Assembly (NCBI GenBank): GCA_964607515.1
Contig: CAZSKU010000001.1
Span: 124,001-188,000, forward strand
DNA: 64,000 nt
Direction: 5' to 3'
Origin: UBA6080 sp964607515
GTDB lineage: Bacteria; Fermentibacterota; Fermentibacteria; Fermentibacterales; JCC-6
Position numbers and translations under genes: made by a program
Notes under the pieces: generated by a model
Databases searched by the model: none
Seen by the model: only the letters and a program-made list of their open reading frames with translations
What the model was told of the DNA's origin: nothing
Shown: in pieces, positions 16,563 to 24,273 of the stretch
How positions within the stretch are numbered: position 1 is the stretch's first letter
Layout: each line of letters begins with the position of its first letter

Positions 16563-18971
16563 TTGAAGGTCATCGTCAACGGCGCCGAGGTCCAGGCCAG
16601 ACCCGGCAGCACCATCCTGGAAACGGTGCACGAGCACGGCCTCGACTCGATTCCCACCCTGTGCCACATGAAAGGCACCGAGCCCTTCACGTCGTGCTTC
16701 GTGTGCGTGGTGGAGGTGGAGGGCAGGAAGAACCTGGCTCCGGCGTGCTCCACTCCGGTGGCCGAGGGCATGGTGGTCCACACCAGGTCTCCCCGGGTCA
16801 CCGCCGCCCGCAGGACCGCCCTGGAGCTGTTGCTCTCCAACCACTGGGCGGACTGCGTATCGCCATGCCTGGTGGGATGTCCAGGCAACGTGGACATTCA
16901 GGGCTACCTGGCCCTGGCGGCCCAGGAGAAATACGTCGAGGCGGTGGAGCTTATCCGCCTGCGGAACCCCCTTCCCGCGGTCTGCGGCAGGGTGTGCGTC
17001 CGGGCGTGCGAGGACCAGTGCTACAGGGCCGAAATGGACGAGTGCGTCTCGATCAACTGGGTGAAGCGGTTCCTCATGGAGCAGGAGGGCGTGTACGACA
17101 GGCTTCCCGAGAGGGCAAAGCCCACGGGGAAACGGGTGGCCATAGTGGGCAGCGGTCCCGCGGGACTCACCGCGGCCTACTTCCTGGGTCTGTGGGGGCA
17201 CCGGCCGGTGCTTTTCGAAGCCATGGACCGGCCCGGGGGAATGCTAAGGTACGGCATCCCCGGGTATAGGCTGCCCGACGACGTTCTGGACCGGGAGATT
17301 GATTACATAAAGAGGGCTTCCGGCTCTGAAATCAGGCTGGGAACCAGGGTCGGCGAACAGGTTTCCCTGGAGGAACTCAGAAACGGCTTCGACGCTGTTC
17401 TCCTCTCCCCGGGCGCCTGGAAGGGCAAGGCCATGAGGGTCCAGGGCGAGACCGACACCGTGGGGGTGCTCACGGGCGCCGACTTCCTGGTGGCCAACGC
17501 CTCGAAGCGGACCTCCCTGTCGGGCACGGTGGTGGTGGTCGGAGGCGGCAACACCGCCATGGACGCCGCCCGCACGGCCTGGAGGCTGGGAGCGGACCGG
17601 GTGGTCATCCTCTACCGGCGCACCCGGCTGGAGATGCCCTGCGACAGCCTGGAGATCGAGGAGGCACTGGAGGAGGGCGTCGAGCTGATGGAGCTGGCGG
17701 CGCCCACGGGCATCATTCGTGACGAAGAAAAGGTGCTCAGGGGGCTTCGATGCATAAGGATGGAGCTGGGCGAACCCGATGCGTCCGGCCGCAGGAGCCC
17801 GGTTCCCATGGATGGGAGCGAGTTCGACCTGCCCTGCGACACCGTGGTGAGCGCCATCGGTCAGGAACCCCTGCTGGACGGGCTCGATCAGGGCGTGGGG
17901 GTCACCAGGTGGAAGTCCATAGACACCGGCGGCGACCTGTGCGTCACCACCTCCCTTCCGGGGGTGTTCGCCGCGGGCGACGCCTCCTATCACGGGCCCA
18001 CGGTGGTGATAGACTCGATCCGCGACGGCAGGAACGCCGCGGAGGCTATCAACGGGTTCCTCACCGGAGTGAGCAGGAAGGCACCCTTCCGGGCGGCCAA
18101 GGGCTTCTGGGAGAAGCCGGGCAGGGAACTCCTTCCCGATAGGGATGAGAAGCCGGCCAACAGGCAGGGCGCCGTGCCCCCGGAAGACAGGCGCAGCATG
18201 GACGTGGAGGTGGCGCTGCCCATAGATGCCGCCCAGTGCGCCGACGAGTCCTCCCGCTGTCTCTCCTGCGGATGCGTCCGCTACGACGATTGCGACCTGC
18301 GCCTTCTGTGCGAGGAGTACGGCATAGACATGGACCGGTTCCGGGGGAAGACGGCCCGGGAGAGGGTGGACGAAAGCCACGAACTCATGGTATACGATGC
18401 GAACAAGTGCATCCTCTGCGGGAAGTGCGTCAGGGTCTGCACCATGATCCTGGAGAAACCCGCGCTGGGGTTCGTGGGCCGGGGCTTCGACACCAGGGTC
18501 AGGCCTTCCATGGACCTTCCCCTGGCCGAGACCATGTGCACCGGCTGCGGCAACTGCGCCGACGCCTGCCCCACCGCGGCGGTGAGTTTCAAGTTTCCAT
18601 GGCCCGGCCGGGCCTGCCTTCCCCACACGGACAGGGAGGGTTTCTGCGAGATCTGCTCCCTCAGGTGTCCCGTGACCTTCCGGGACTACGCCGCCGGAAC
18701 CGTGGCCGTGGGCCGGGAAGCCCTCATTTGCCCCAGGGGCAGGCTCCAGAAGCCCGGGGGCCCCGACATCCTTGTGGAGGGCTCTCCCGAGGAAGCCGAC
18801 GTGATAGTGCTCGACCCGGCCGGAAGAAGATGGCTGGAACAGGAGTTCACCCCCATGGCGGCCCGGGTGAAGGCCGCCGAGGCCCGGGGAGCCCGTCTGG
18901 CGGAAAGAACACCGGTAACAGGTTCGCCGGTTTCCGTTTGCCGCATATCCAGGGTGGAGCCTGCCGGCTGA
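16563..18971 (+). CDS. multidomain GltD/NfnL-like FAD-NAD(P) oxidoreductase with NuoG-type FeS domains
   Basis: 802 residues, TTG start behind GGAGGT. Residues 1-75 are a NuoG-like [2Fe-2S] domain (C34, C45, C48, C62). Next is the GltD-type FeS domain (CVSPCLVGCPGN, CGRVCVRACEDQC). FAD binding follows at VGSGPAGLTAAYFLG near 198 and NADPH binding at VVGGGNTAMDAAR near 325, ending in FAAGDASY. The C-terminal third has ferredoxin-like CILCGKCVRVC and CTGCGNCADACP, then CEICSLRC with a distant CPRGR, the Molybdop_Fe4S4 pattern. No molybdopterin catalytic domain follows and there is no H-cluster. It best fits the NADPH-side subunit of an NADH/NADPH/ferredoxin transhydrogenase such as Stn; a regulatory diaphorase is an alternative. 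Confidence 0.88.
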   Translation: MKVIVNGAEVQARPGSTILETVHEHGLDSIPTLCHMKGTEPFTSCFVCVVEVEGRKNLAPACSTPVAEGMVVHTRSPRVTAARRTALELLLSNHWADCVSPCLVGCPGNVDIQGYLALAAQEKYVEAVELIRLRNPLPAVCGRVCVRACEDQCYRAEMDECVSINWVKRFLMEQEGVYDRLPERAKPTGKRVAIVGSGPAGLTAAYFLGLWGHRPVLFEAMDRPGGMLRYGIPGYRLPDDVLDREIDYIKRASGSEIRLGTRVGEQVSLEELRNGFDAVLLSPGAWKGKAMRVQGETDTVGVLTGADFLVANASKRTSLSGTVVVVGGGNTAMDAARTAWRLGADRVVILYRRTRLEMPCDSLEIEEALEEGVELMELAAPTGIIRDEEKVLRGLRCIRMELGEPDASGRRSPVPMDGSEFDLPCDTVVSAIGQEPLLDGLDQGVGVTRWKSIDTGGDLCVTTSLPGVFAAGDASYHGPTVVIDSIRDGRNAAEAINGFLTGVSRKAPFRAAKGFWEKPGRELLPDRDEKPANRQGAVPPEDRRSMDVEVALPIDAAQCADESSRCLSCGCVRYDDCDLRLLCEEYGIDMDRFRGKTARERVDESHELMVYDANKCILCGKCVRVCTMILEKPALGFVGRGFDTRVRPSMDLPLAETMCTGCGNCADACPTAAVSFKFPWPGRACLPHTDREGFCEICSLRCPVTFRDYAAGTVAVGREALICPRGRLQKPGGPDILVEGSPEEADVIVLDPAGRRWLEQEFTPMAARVKAAEARGARLAERTPVTGSPVSVCRISRVEPAG

Positions 18972-18985
18972 CCCGGGCATGGGGG

Positions 18986-19014
18986 TTGACAATGAGGGCT
19001 GTTGTTTAGATAAA
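18986..19014 (+). promoter_or_regulatory. sigma-70-type promoter of the secreted-protein gene at 19084
   Basis: TTGACA at 18986-18991, 17-base spacer, GATAAA at 19009-19014: perfect -35 and spacing, -10 four of six. The predicted start near 19021 gives a leader of about 60 bases that contains the palindrome at 19031-19056. Confidence 0.7.
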
Positions 19015-19030
19015 CCTGACACGCTTTCTT

Positions 19031-19056
19031 CATCAAAGGCAATGTTGTCTTTGATG
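19031..19056 (+). promoter_or_regulatory. 26-bp palindrome in the leader
   Basis: CATCAAAG (19031-19038) and CTTTGATG (19049-19056) are perfect inverted arms of 8 bases. The 10 bases between can extend the pairing (GCAA with TTGT, one G-T), giving a near-continuous dyad. It lies just after the predicted transcription start, so it could be an operator or an mRNA 5' hairpin. It is AT-richer than its surroundings. Confidence 0.55.
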
Positions 19057-19083
19057 CAGCGCAACCATAGAAAGGAAGATAAA

Positions 19084-19800
19084 ATGCGCTTAACTTATGG
19101 CCTGCTTCTGCTTGTGTCCGCCGTGATGCTCGCCCAGCCCCCCACCAACATCCTGGTGTACTACGACAACCAGCTGGGTTACGGCACCGCCGTTCTGAAC
19201 GCCATCGACAACCTCTGGCCCTCGGCCACGGTCAGCGCCCACAACGGCGACTACGCCGGCTTCAACAACGCCCTCAACTCCGGCGGCGCCAACTGGGACA
19301 TCGTCATTCTCGAGTGCTGGTACAACAGCACCAACAACATCTACTTCGGCGGAGTCGCCGACCTCTATGACACCGGCGCCGCCAAGATCTTCTTCTCAAG
19401 CTGGCAGCTCACCGGCTCCTATAGCGGATTCCTGGCCAGCGCCATGGGTATCAGCAGCGCTTCGGCCATCTCCGGCTCGGTTATCCCCCACTACGCCTGG
19501 GATACGGGCCACGACATCTGCGAAGGCATCACCGACTGGACATGGGCCAACCCGGGCCTGGGAATCCTCAACAACAGGCTGACGGTTTCCAACGCCACCC
19601 CGGTGACCGGCTGGACTTCCTCCCCCTCGGGCGGGCAGGCTGGCATCTGCGTGGCCAACGACGGCAGCAGCGTCATCAGCGGTTACACCCCGGCCTACGC
19701 CACCCAGGGTGAGGCCATCTGGGAGAACATCCTGGGCTTCATGTGGGGCGATGTCGCCCTGACCAGAAGCACCTGGGGAGAGATCAAGGCATCCTTCTGA
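19084..19800 (+). CDS. secreted protein of unknown function
   Basis: 238 residues, ATG 19084 with GGAAG at the right distance. N-terminal signal peptide MRLTYGLLLLVSAVMLA followed by QPP, a likely signal peptidase I site. The mature protein is rich in Asn, Gly, Ser, Trp and Tyr. It begins NILVYYDNQLGYG and continues in an alternating beta/alpha pattern (WDIVILECWYN, AAKIFFSSWQLTG), like a class I glutamine amidotransferase or ThuA-like flavodoxin-type fold, without an obvious catalytic cysteine. No C-terminal sorting domain is evident. Canonical promoter, leader palindrome and strong terminator make it a monocistronic, possibly well-expressed exported protein. I do not recognise its function. 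Confidence 0.85.
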   Translation: MRLTYGLLLLVSAVMLAQPPTNILVYYDNQLGYGTAVLNAIDNLWPSATVSAHNGDYAGFNNALNSGGANWDIVILECWYNSTNNIYFGGVADLYDTGAAKIFFSSWQLTGSYSGFLASAMGISSASAISGSVIPHYAWDTGHDICEGITDWTWANPGLGILNNRLTVSNATPVTGWTSSPSGGQAGICVANDGSSVISGYTPAYATQGEAIWENILGFMWGDVALTRSTWGEIKASF

Positions 19801-19816
19801 TCCTACCCTGAATGAG

Positions 19817-19848
19817 AAGGGGGCGGAGGCGCAAGCCTCCGCCCCCTT
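19817..19848. terminator. strong bidirectional terminator
   Basis: Perfect 14-bp stem: AAGGGGGCGGAGGC (19817-19830), loop GCAA, GCCTCCGCCCCCTT (19835-19848), followed by GTCGTT. It lies between convergent genes, 16 bases after one stop and 17 before the other, and can serve both strands. Confidence 0.85.
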
Positions 19849-19865
19849 GTCGTTCCCCGGCCGGG

Positions 19866-20147
19866 CTACTCCCGGTCCCTGGGTCTCGCCTCGTTGACCC
19901 GGAGTTCCCGTCCCAGGAACTCGGCTCCTTCGGCGCCCTTGATGGCCGCCTGGGCCTGGGCGGCGTCGGGCATTTCCACGAAGCCGAAACCCCTGGAGCG
20001 TCCGGTCTCCCGGTCGGTTATGATCCGGGCGGCGCTTACGGCTCCGAAGCGCTCGAAGAAAGCCTTGAGCTCTTCTTCCGTGGCTTTGTAAGACAGATTT
20101 CCGATGTACAGATTCACTGGATAACGGTCCTTTCGATGCGGTGCCAT
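19866..20147 (-). CDS. RRM-domain RNA-binding protein
   Basis: 93 residues from ATG 20147; a GTG at 20117 (83 residues, beginning MNLYIGNLSY as most bacterial homologs do, with AAAGGA about 10 bases upstream) may be the true start. A single RNA recognition motif fills the protein: RNP2 is LYIGNL, RNP1 is SRGFGFVEM. Such small RRM proteins, known from cyanobacteria and many other phyla, bind single-stranded RNA and are often cold- or stress-linked. It has no cotranscribed neighbour and ends in the shared terminator. Confidence 0.92.
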   Translation of the reverse strand: MAPHRKDRYPVNLYIGNLSYKATEEELKAFFERFGAVSAARIITDRETGRSRGFGFVEMPDAAQAQAAIKGAEGAEFLGRELRVNEARPRDRE

Positions 20148-20352
20148 GATTCCATATCAGGGCGCCGGCTCATGACACGGGAACCGTTGCCCAGGCGCAT
20201 AGGCCAAACTCAAGGCCAGGCACGGATTCCAATATATGTACGCCTCCTCGGACGCTGCAAGGCCGTTGGAACTCCCGGACAACTCCGGCGTAGACTATCG
20301 TGTCCCGTCTTATGTCATATGCAGGGAGAGAGGGAAGAAAGGTGCCGACCTC

Positions 20353-20817
20353 ATGTTGAGACTGCTTCTGTTTCTCGTGCTTCCCGGGCTTCTGCGGGCT
20401 GACCCGGTTTCGGCGATGGAATGCTTCATAGACGCGGTTTACCGCAACGACGCCGAAGCGGTTTTCGGAATGCTCAGCGAGGAGAGCCGGGCGTCCATCA
20501 CCATGACCCTCGCCATGGCCAAACTCCAGCCGGTGAACGCCGCCGAGCAGCTCAGCCGGAGGACCGGCAGACCGGTCAACGGCCAGGAACTGTCCTGCTG
20601 GACCGAGACGGATTTCGTCGAAGTGATCCTCGAGGCGCCGGCCCTTTCGGCGATGCTCCCCGCCCGGGACACCATCATCTGCTCGGTTTCCGATATGAAG
20701 GGCGACACCGCGGTGGTGTCCTGCCGGGTTGCCCTGCCCTCCGGGGGCAGCGAGGAGGCCAGGTTCGCCCTGGTGATGCAGAGGGGCGAGTGGAGGGTCG
20801 GCGAAACCTTTCTCTGA
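20353..20817 (+). CDS. secreted NTF2-like (DUF4878-like) protein
   Basis: 154 residues from ATG 20353. MLRLLLFLVLPGLLRA is a short signal peptide. The mature part begins DPVSAMECFIDAVYRNDAEAVFGML, a helix pattern typical of NTF2-like lipocalin-sized domains such as DUF4878, and ends in beta strands (VVSCRVAL, ARFALVMQRGEWRV). An exported small binding domain is inferred; ligand unknown. About 205 bases upstream to the RRM gene hold no gene, and I see no clear promoter there. The permease gene follows on the other strand 5 bases after the stop. Confidence 0.7.
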   Translation: MLRLLLFLVLPGLLRADPVSAMECFIDAVYRNDAEAVFGMLSEESRASITMTLAMAKLQPVNAAEQLSRRTGRPVNGQELSCWTETDFVEVILEAPALSAMLPARDTIICSVSDMKGDTAVVSCRVALPSGGSEEARFALVMQRGEWRVGETFL

Positions 20818-20822
20818 AGGGC

Positions 20823-21542
20823 TCAGACCACCGCCGAAAGCAGTCCCAGCGCCGCCATGACAGCCAGCGAGATTCTGCGGAAGCGGCCGGAATCGGTTTT
20901 TCCCGCCAGGTATGATCCGAGGACGGCCCCTCCCCCGGTGAAGGGAAGCATTGCGGCGATTCCCGGAAGATCCCCGGGCGGAAGCATCCCCATGGTCCAG
21001 TAGGAGAACGCCCCCACAATCCCAAGAAGCAGGAAGTAGCCGGCCAGCCACGATCTGGTCCGGTCCCTCTCCTCTCCGGCGGCCGTCAGAAGCAGGACCA
21101 CGGGGGGACCGCTGAAGGTGGAAAACCCGTTGAGTATTCCACTGGCCGTGCCCGCGGCCGCCATCCCCCAGGCGGTTCTCCGGAAGACGCCCCTGACCCC
21201 GAAAAGGAGAGCCAGGGCCATAACCGCGGTGACCGCCCCGACGAAGGTCCCCGCGGCGCCGGAAGGCGCTTCCCGGACCAGCCAGGCTCCGGCGGGGGTG
21301 AAGAGGACACCGGGGACAGCCAGCGGCAGCAGCCCCCGGAGATCGAAACTCTTCCTGGTGGTCAACAGGAGGATGGCGTTAAGGGTTATGCCGGTGACGC
21401 ACAGAACCGGCGCCGCGGCCCTGGCCGGGGTGAAAAGGATCAGAAGCGGCATGGCCATCAGGGAGTAGCCGAAGCCGGTGAACCCCTGTAGTGTCGCCGC
21501 CGCCAGAAGCACCGCGGCGATGACCGCCGGGTTTCCCTGCAT
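20823..21542 (-). CDS. TauE/SafE-family membrane permease
   Basis: 239 residues, with seven or eight hydrophobic segments. It fits the TSUP (TauE/SafE) family of sulfite, sulfonate or sulfoacetate carriers: the start has LQGFTGFGYSLMAMPLL, the GFGxG-type motif, and the repeat half has SGILNGFSTFSGPPVVLLL. Inner-membrane protein; substrate unknown. The ATG overlaps the stop of the preceding HEWG-family gene by one base, so it ends the minus-strand operon that starts near exonuclease III. Confidence 0.85.
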   Translation of the reverse strand: MQGNPAVIAAVLLAAATLQGFTGFGYSLMAMPLLILFTPARAAAPVLCVTGITLNAILLLTTRKSFDLRGLLPLAVPGVLFTPAGAWLVREAPSGAAGTFVGAVTAVMALALLFGVRGVFRRTAWGMAAAGTASGILNGFSTFSGPPVVLLLTAAGEERDRTRSWLAGYFLLLGIVGAFSYWTMGMLPPGDLPGIAAMLPFTGGGAVLGSYLAGKTDSGRFRRISLAVMAALGLLSAVV

Positions 21543-22384
21543 CAGCGGTAGAAGGCGGGCAGGAAAGCCAGGTGGAACCTCCTGATCTCTACGTCCTCCC
21601 GGGATTCCGAGGCTGCCTCGAGCAGGCAGAGGTCGTCCACTATCCGCCGGGGAATCCTGTATACGACCCAGACCGCCCCCTCCTCGGGAAGGGCAAAGCG
21701 GTCACCCCAGGTTTCCCAGAAAGCCAGGAACTCCCTGGGTTCCAGGAACTCCGAAGACCAATCCTCGAGGCTTTCGCGGATTCTTTCCGATACGTTCCCA
21801 CCTTCCCAGACCGGAGCTTCACGGGATGCCAAAGAGCCCAGGGTGGCGGAGCAGTACTCGGAGCCGCCTTCCACCCGTCGCACCAGAAGGCACGGGATAT
21901 CGGAGCAGTCCATCCTCAGGGCGGGGTTGCCGCCCTGAACGGTGTAAGGCAGAAGCCCCGGCTGGGGCAGGGAGCACTCGTAGAACACGTACCCGTCCAG
22001 GCAGGGGCCCTGCCGGACCAGAAGGGATCCGGTTTCCGACCAGGTATCCCCCCAGGTGTAGGAAATCCTTCCGGGCCATGGATTCCTCACCCCTTCGGAC
22101 ACCAGTTCCAGCCCGTCCCAGAAGGCGTACTCCATGCCGGGTCCCCCGGCGAGGGGGGCGGGAAGGGCCGCGGTCACCATTCCTCCGGGAACGGTAACCC
22201 TTAGGGTTACGACGCATGGATCCCCGTGGAAATAAACCACCGGGGCCTTGTCCTCCAGCCCGGGTTCCGCGGAGCCGGCGGGGCTGGAGAGGAATCCGGT
22301 TCCGCCTCCTGCCACGGTAACCACGCCCCACTCATGGATCCGGAGCCAGGCGGTGAAAAGGAGAACCCAGGCGAGACCGGTCAT
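21542..22384 (-). CDS. HEWG-motif exported protein, paralog 1 of 3
   Basis: 280 residues. A short hydrophobic N-terminus (MTGLAWVLLFTAWL) leads straight into RIHEWGVVT. It shares with the two genes upstream the order HEWGV, APVVYFHG near residue 45, a FYE/YYE element, IPCL, a leucine-tryptophan helix followed by FWETW near 228, and a YRIP strand near 248. Function unknown; proteins with a HEWG(T/V) start occur in Planctomycetes and other environmental phyla, as far as I recall. ATG overlaps the stop of paralog 2. The signal may be uncleaved, as HEWG follows it directly. Confidence 0.8.
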   Translation of the reverse strand: MTGLAWVLLFTAWLRIHEWGVVTVAGGGTGFLSSPAGSAEPGLEDKAPVVYFHGDPCVVTLRVTVPGGMVTAALPAPLAGGPGMEYAFWDGLELVSEGVRNPWPGRISYTWGDTWSETGSLLVRQGPCLDGYVFYECSLPQPGLLPYTVQGGNPALRMDCSDIPCLLVRRVEGGSEYCSATLGSLASREAPVWEGGNVSERIRESLEDWSSEFLEPREFLAFWETWGDRFALPEEGAVWVVYRIPRRIVDDLCLLEAASESREDVEIRRFHLAFLPAFYR

Positions 22385-23283
22385 TCCAGCCGCACCAGAC
22401 CCAGGAACATCCGGTGGTACTCGACCCGTCCGAACCCCGGCGCTTCCAGGCTCAGGTTTACGGTGCTGATCTGTTCCACCGTGGCCGGAGGAAGGGGGAA
22501 GAGCAGCCAGCGCTCGCCTAGGGGCCTTGCCCGGAAGAAGGGCTCCCAGGTGTTCCAGAGGGCTTCGATCTCCTGGGACTTCAGATTCCCCCCGCCCCAG
22601 TCGCACAGCTTTTCCAGCACCCCGTCCCTTTCCAGCGGGAGCCTGGCGGTTTCCCTGTCCGCGGGGAGCGGAATAATGCGGAAAACCCTGGCGACAGGCT
22701 CCGGCCCGGTCTCCAAGAGGATTCCTTCCGGCGAGAAGAAGCCGGCCAGCTGCCTTCCGTCCTCCACCACCGTGTTCATCCTGGCGTGGAGGCCGTCGGG
22801 GATGGCGGTCTCGTAGTACAGGAACCGGTCAAGGTAGTCGCCGTCGGCGGTGTACAGGTCCAGGCACGGCACGTCCCGCCAGTGGTCCATCGCCCAGGCG
22901 AAGGGGGTGTTTTCGGGAACGTCCGGGGAAGGCGCCTCCTCGAAGGGCACGGGCATCCGGCCCTCAATCCGCCATGCGGCCGCGACGGGGGTCATCCCCT
23001 GGAATTCGCCGTGAGGCTCCGGATACGCCGCTGAAATGAACCCCATCTCCGCCCTGGCCGTGAAGGTGCCGGAAAACGGCGCCCCGTGGAACCAGACCAC
23101 CGGCGCGTCCACCAGGACCATGCCGAAGGGGTCGAATCCGTATGTGTCCTCCGGCGCCCCGGTGACCGAGGTGCCCACGGAGGTGAAGGTCACCACGCCC
23201 CATTCGTGAACCCTGATCAGGGTGAAATCGTCCACCGGCGCAACCACCGTGTCCGCCAGGATCGGAAAGAGGATGGGCAGCAT
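22381..23283 (-). CDS. HEWG-motif exported protein, paralog 2 of 3
   Basis: 300 residues with AAAGGAGG six bases before the ATG. The N-terminus MLPILFPILADTVVAP is a weak signal sequence, followed by RVHEWGVVT near 24. Shared blocks: APVVWFHG, YPEP, LYYETAIPDG, LWNTW near 238, and a final basic beta strand. Relative to paralog 1 the middle differs, so the copies are old. The conserved His-Glu-Trp and His-Gly motifs could form a metal or active site, but this is speculation. It lies 14 bases after paralog 3. Confidence 0.8.
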   Translation of the reverse strand: MLPILFPILADTVVAPVDDFTLIRVHEWGVVTFTSVGTSVTGAPEDTYGFDPFGMVLVDAPVVWFHGAPFSGTFTARAEMGFISAAYPEPHGEFQGMTPVAAAWRIEGRMPVPFEEAPSPDVPENTPFAWAMDHWRDVPCLDLYTADGDYLDRFLYYETAIPDGLHARMNTVVEDGRQLAGFFSPEGILLETGPEPVARVFRIIPLPADRETARLPLERDGVLEKLCDWGGGNLKSQEIEALWNTWEPFFRARPLGERWLLFPLPPATVEQISTVNLSLEAPGFGRVEYHRMFLGLVRLE

Positions 23284-23297
23284 GGGCCGCCTCCTTT

Positions 23298-24227
23298 CTA
23301 GAGGGGCACCGCGGCGAGGATGTACCGCCTTGCCCGGACCGGGAACGGCGAAGGCGACTCCACCTCCGCGCCGATAACGCTCAGATGGTCCAGCAGTTCT
23401 TCGGGAACCCTGTAGACGACCATTCCCCGAAGGTAGGCCGGGTCGTTCCGGTGCTCCCGGCAGATCCACCCGGTCCAGGTGTTCCAGAGGGCATCCGCTT
23501 CCTCCACGTCTATAACGTCCCGGGACCACTCCCTCAGCACCTCGTGAATCCCGTCGGGATGCATGTCCCCGTATTCCAGTAGGGTTTCCCCGGCCAGGTC
23601 GCCCAGGTTGCAGGAGGCCCAGACCGGCCCCGTATCGGTCTGCCTGATCACCACCGCCGGAATGTCCATCCATCGTGACTCCACCGGCTCCGCACCCGGC
23701 AGGTAGGGCAGAAAGTCCAGCCTCTCCGGAACGGTTTCGTAGTACAGGAATTCCTCGGACCAGCCGCAGGGGGACGTGCAGGTCATGCCCTGCCCGGTGC
23801 GCCAGAGGATGTAGGGCCACGGGTTTTCGGCCTCGGCCCCTGCTCCGCCCACCGTAGCCGCAGTTTCCAGGAGGTGGGAATCGGGAATGGCGTAGCCGAA
23901 GCTTCCGTACCAGGAGCACGATCCCTGGCCGATCCCGCCTCCGGAAGCCTCGGGGTACACCGCGGACAGGGTTCCGTTGCCCGTGGTGACGGTGACCGTT
24001 CCTGTGAACTCCGGTCCGTGGATGTAGAGCACCGGGGCCCGGAGCATCGTTCCCCCGCCGTCCTGGAAGAGGGGGAGCAAGTCCGGGGTTCCCGAGAGGT
24101 CAGCCTCGGGGCCGCTCCAGGACAGAACCCCCCACTCGTGGATCATCACCGGGGGGAGTTCCCTGCCCCGGGCCGCCGCGGGGATGGCGAACAAGGCCGC
24201 CGCAGCGACCGCCGGAAGAATTCTCAT
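23298..24227 (-). CDS. HEWG-motif exported protein, paralog 3 of 3
   Basis: 309 residues, AGGAGG before the ATG and a clear signal peptide (MRILPAVAAAALFAIPAAARG). Mature protein begins with MIHEWGVLSWSG. Shared blocks: APVLYIHG near 66, SAVYPEA, LYYETVP, IPAVVIRQ, a DALWNTWTGW segment near 248, VVYRVPEELLDH. Several extra cysteines (CSWYG, CTSPCGW) suggest disulfides outside the cytoplasm. It follows exonuclease III by 46 bases and may be the first gene of the HEWG unit. Confidence 0.82.
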   Translation of the reverse strand: MRILPAVAAAALFAIPAAARGRELPPVMIHEWGVLSWSGPEADLSGTPDLLPLFQDGGGTMLRAPVLYIHGPEFTGTVTVTTGNGTLSAVYPEASGGGIGQGSCSWYGSFGYAIPDSHLLETAATVGGAGAEAENPWPYILWRTGQGMTCTSPCGWSEEFLYYETVPERLDFLPYLPGAEPVESRWMDIPAVVIRQTDTGPVWASCNLGDLAGETLLEYGDMHPDGIHEVLREWSRDVIDVEEADALWNTWTGWICREHRNDPAYLRGMVVYRVPEELLDHLSVIGAEVESPSPFPVRARRYILAAVPL

Positions 24228-24273
24228 GAAGGCACCTCCTGAGTGTTCCAGTGATACTCTCGTCCGCGGGTTT

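Noticed and set aside
14379..18971. A bifurcating [FeFe] hydrogenase (HydABC) operon
   Set aside because: No H-cluster subunit is encoded here, and the third protein is a GltD-like flavoprotein rather than HydA.
18979..19083. Extension of the secreted-protein gene upstream of ATG 19084
   Set aside because: The extra codons run through the promoter and the leader palindrome, and the signal peptide starts exactly at ATG 19084 behind a good ribosome binding site.
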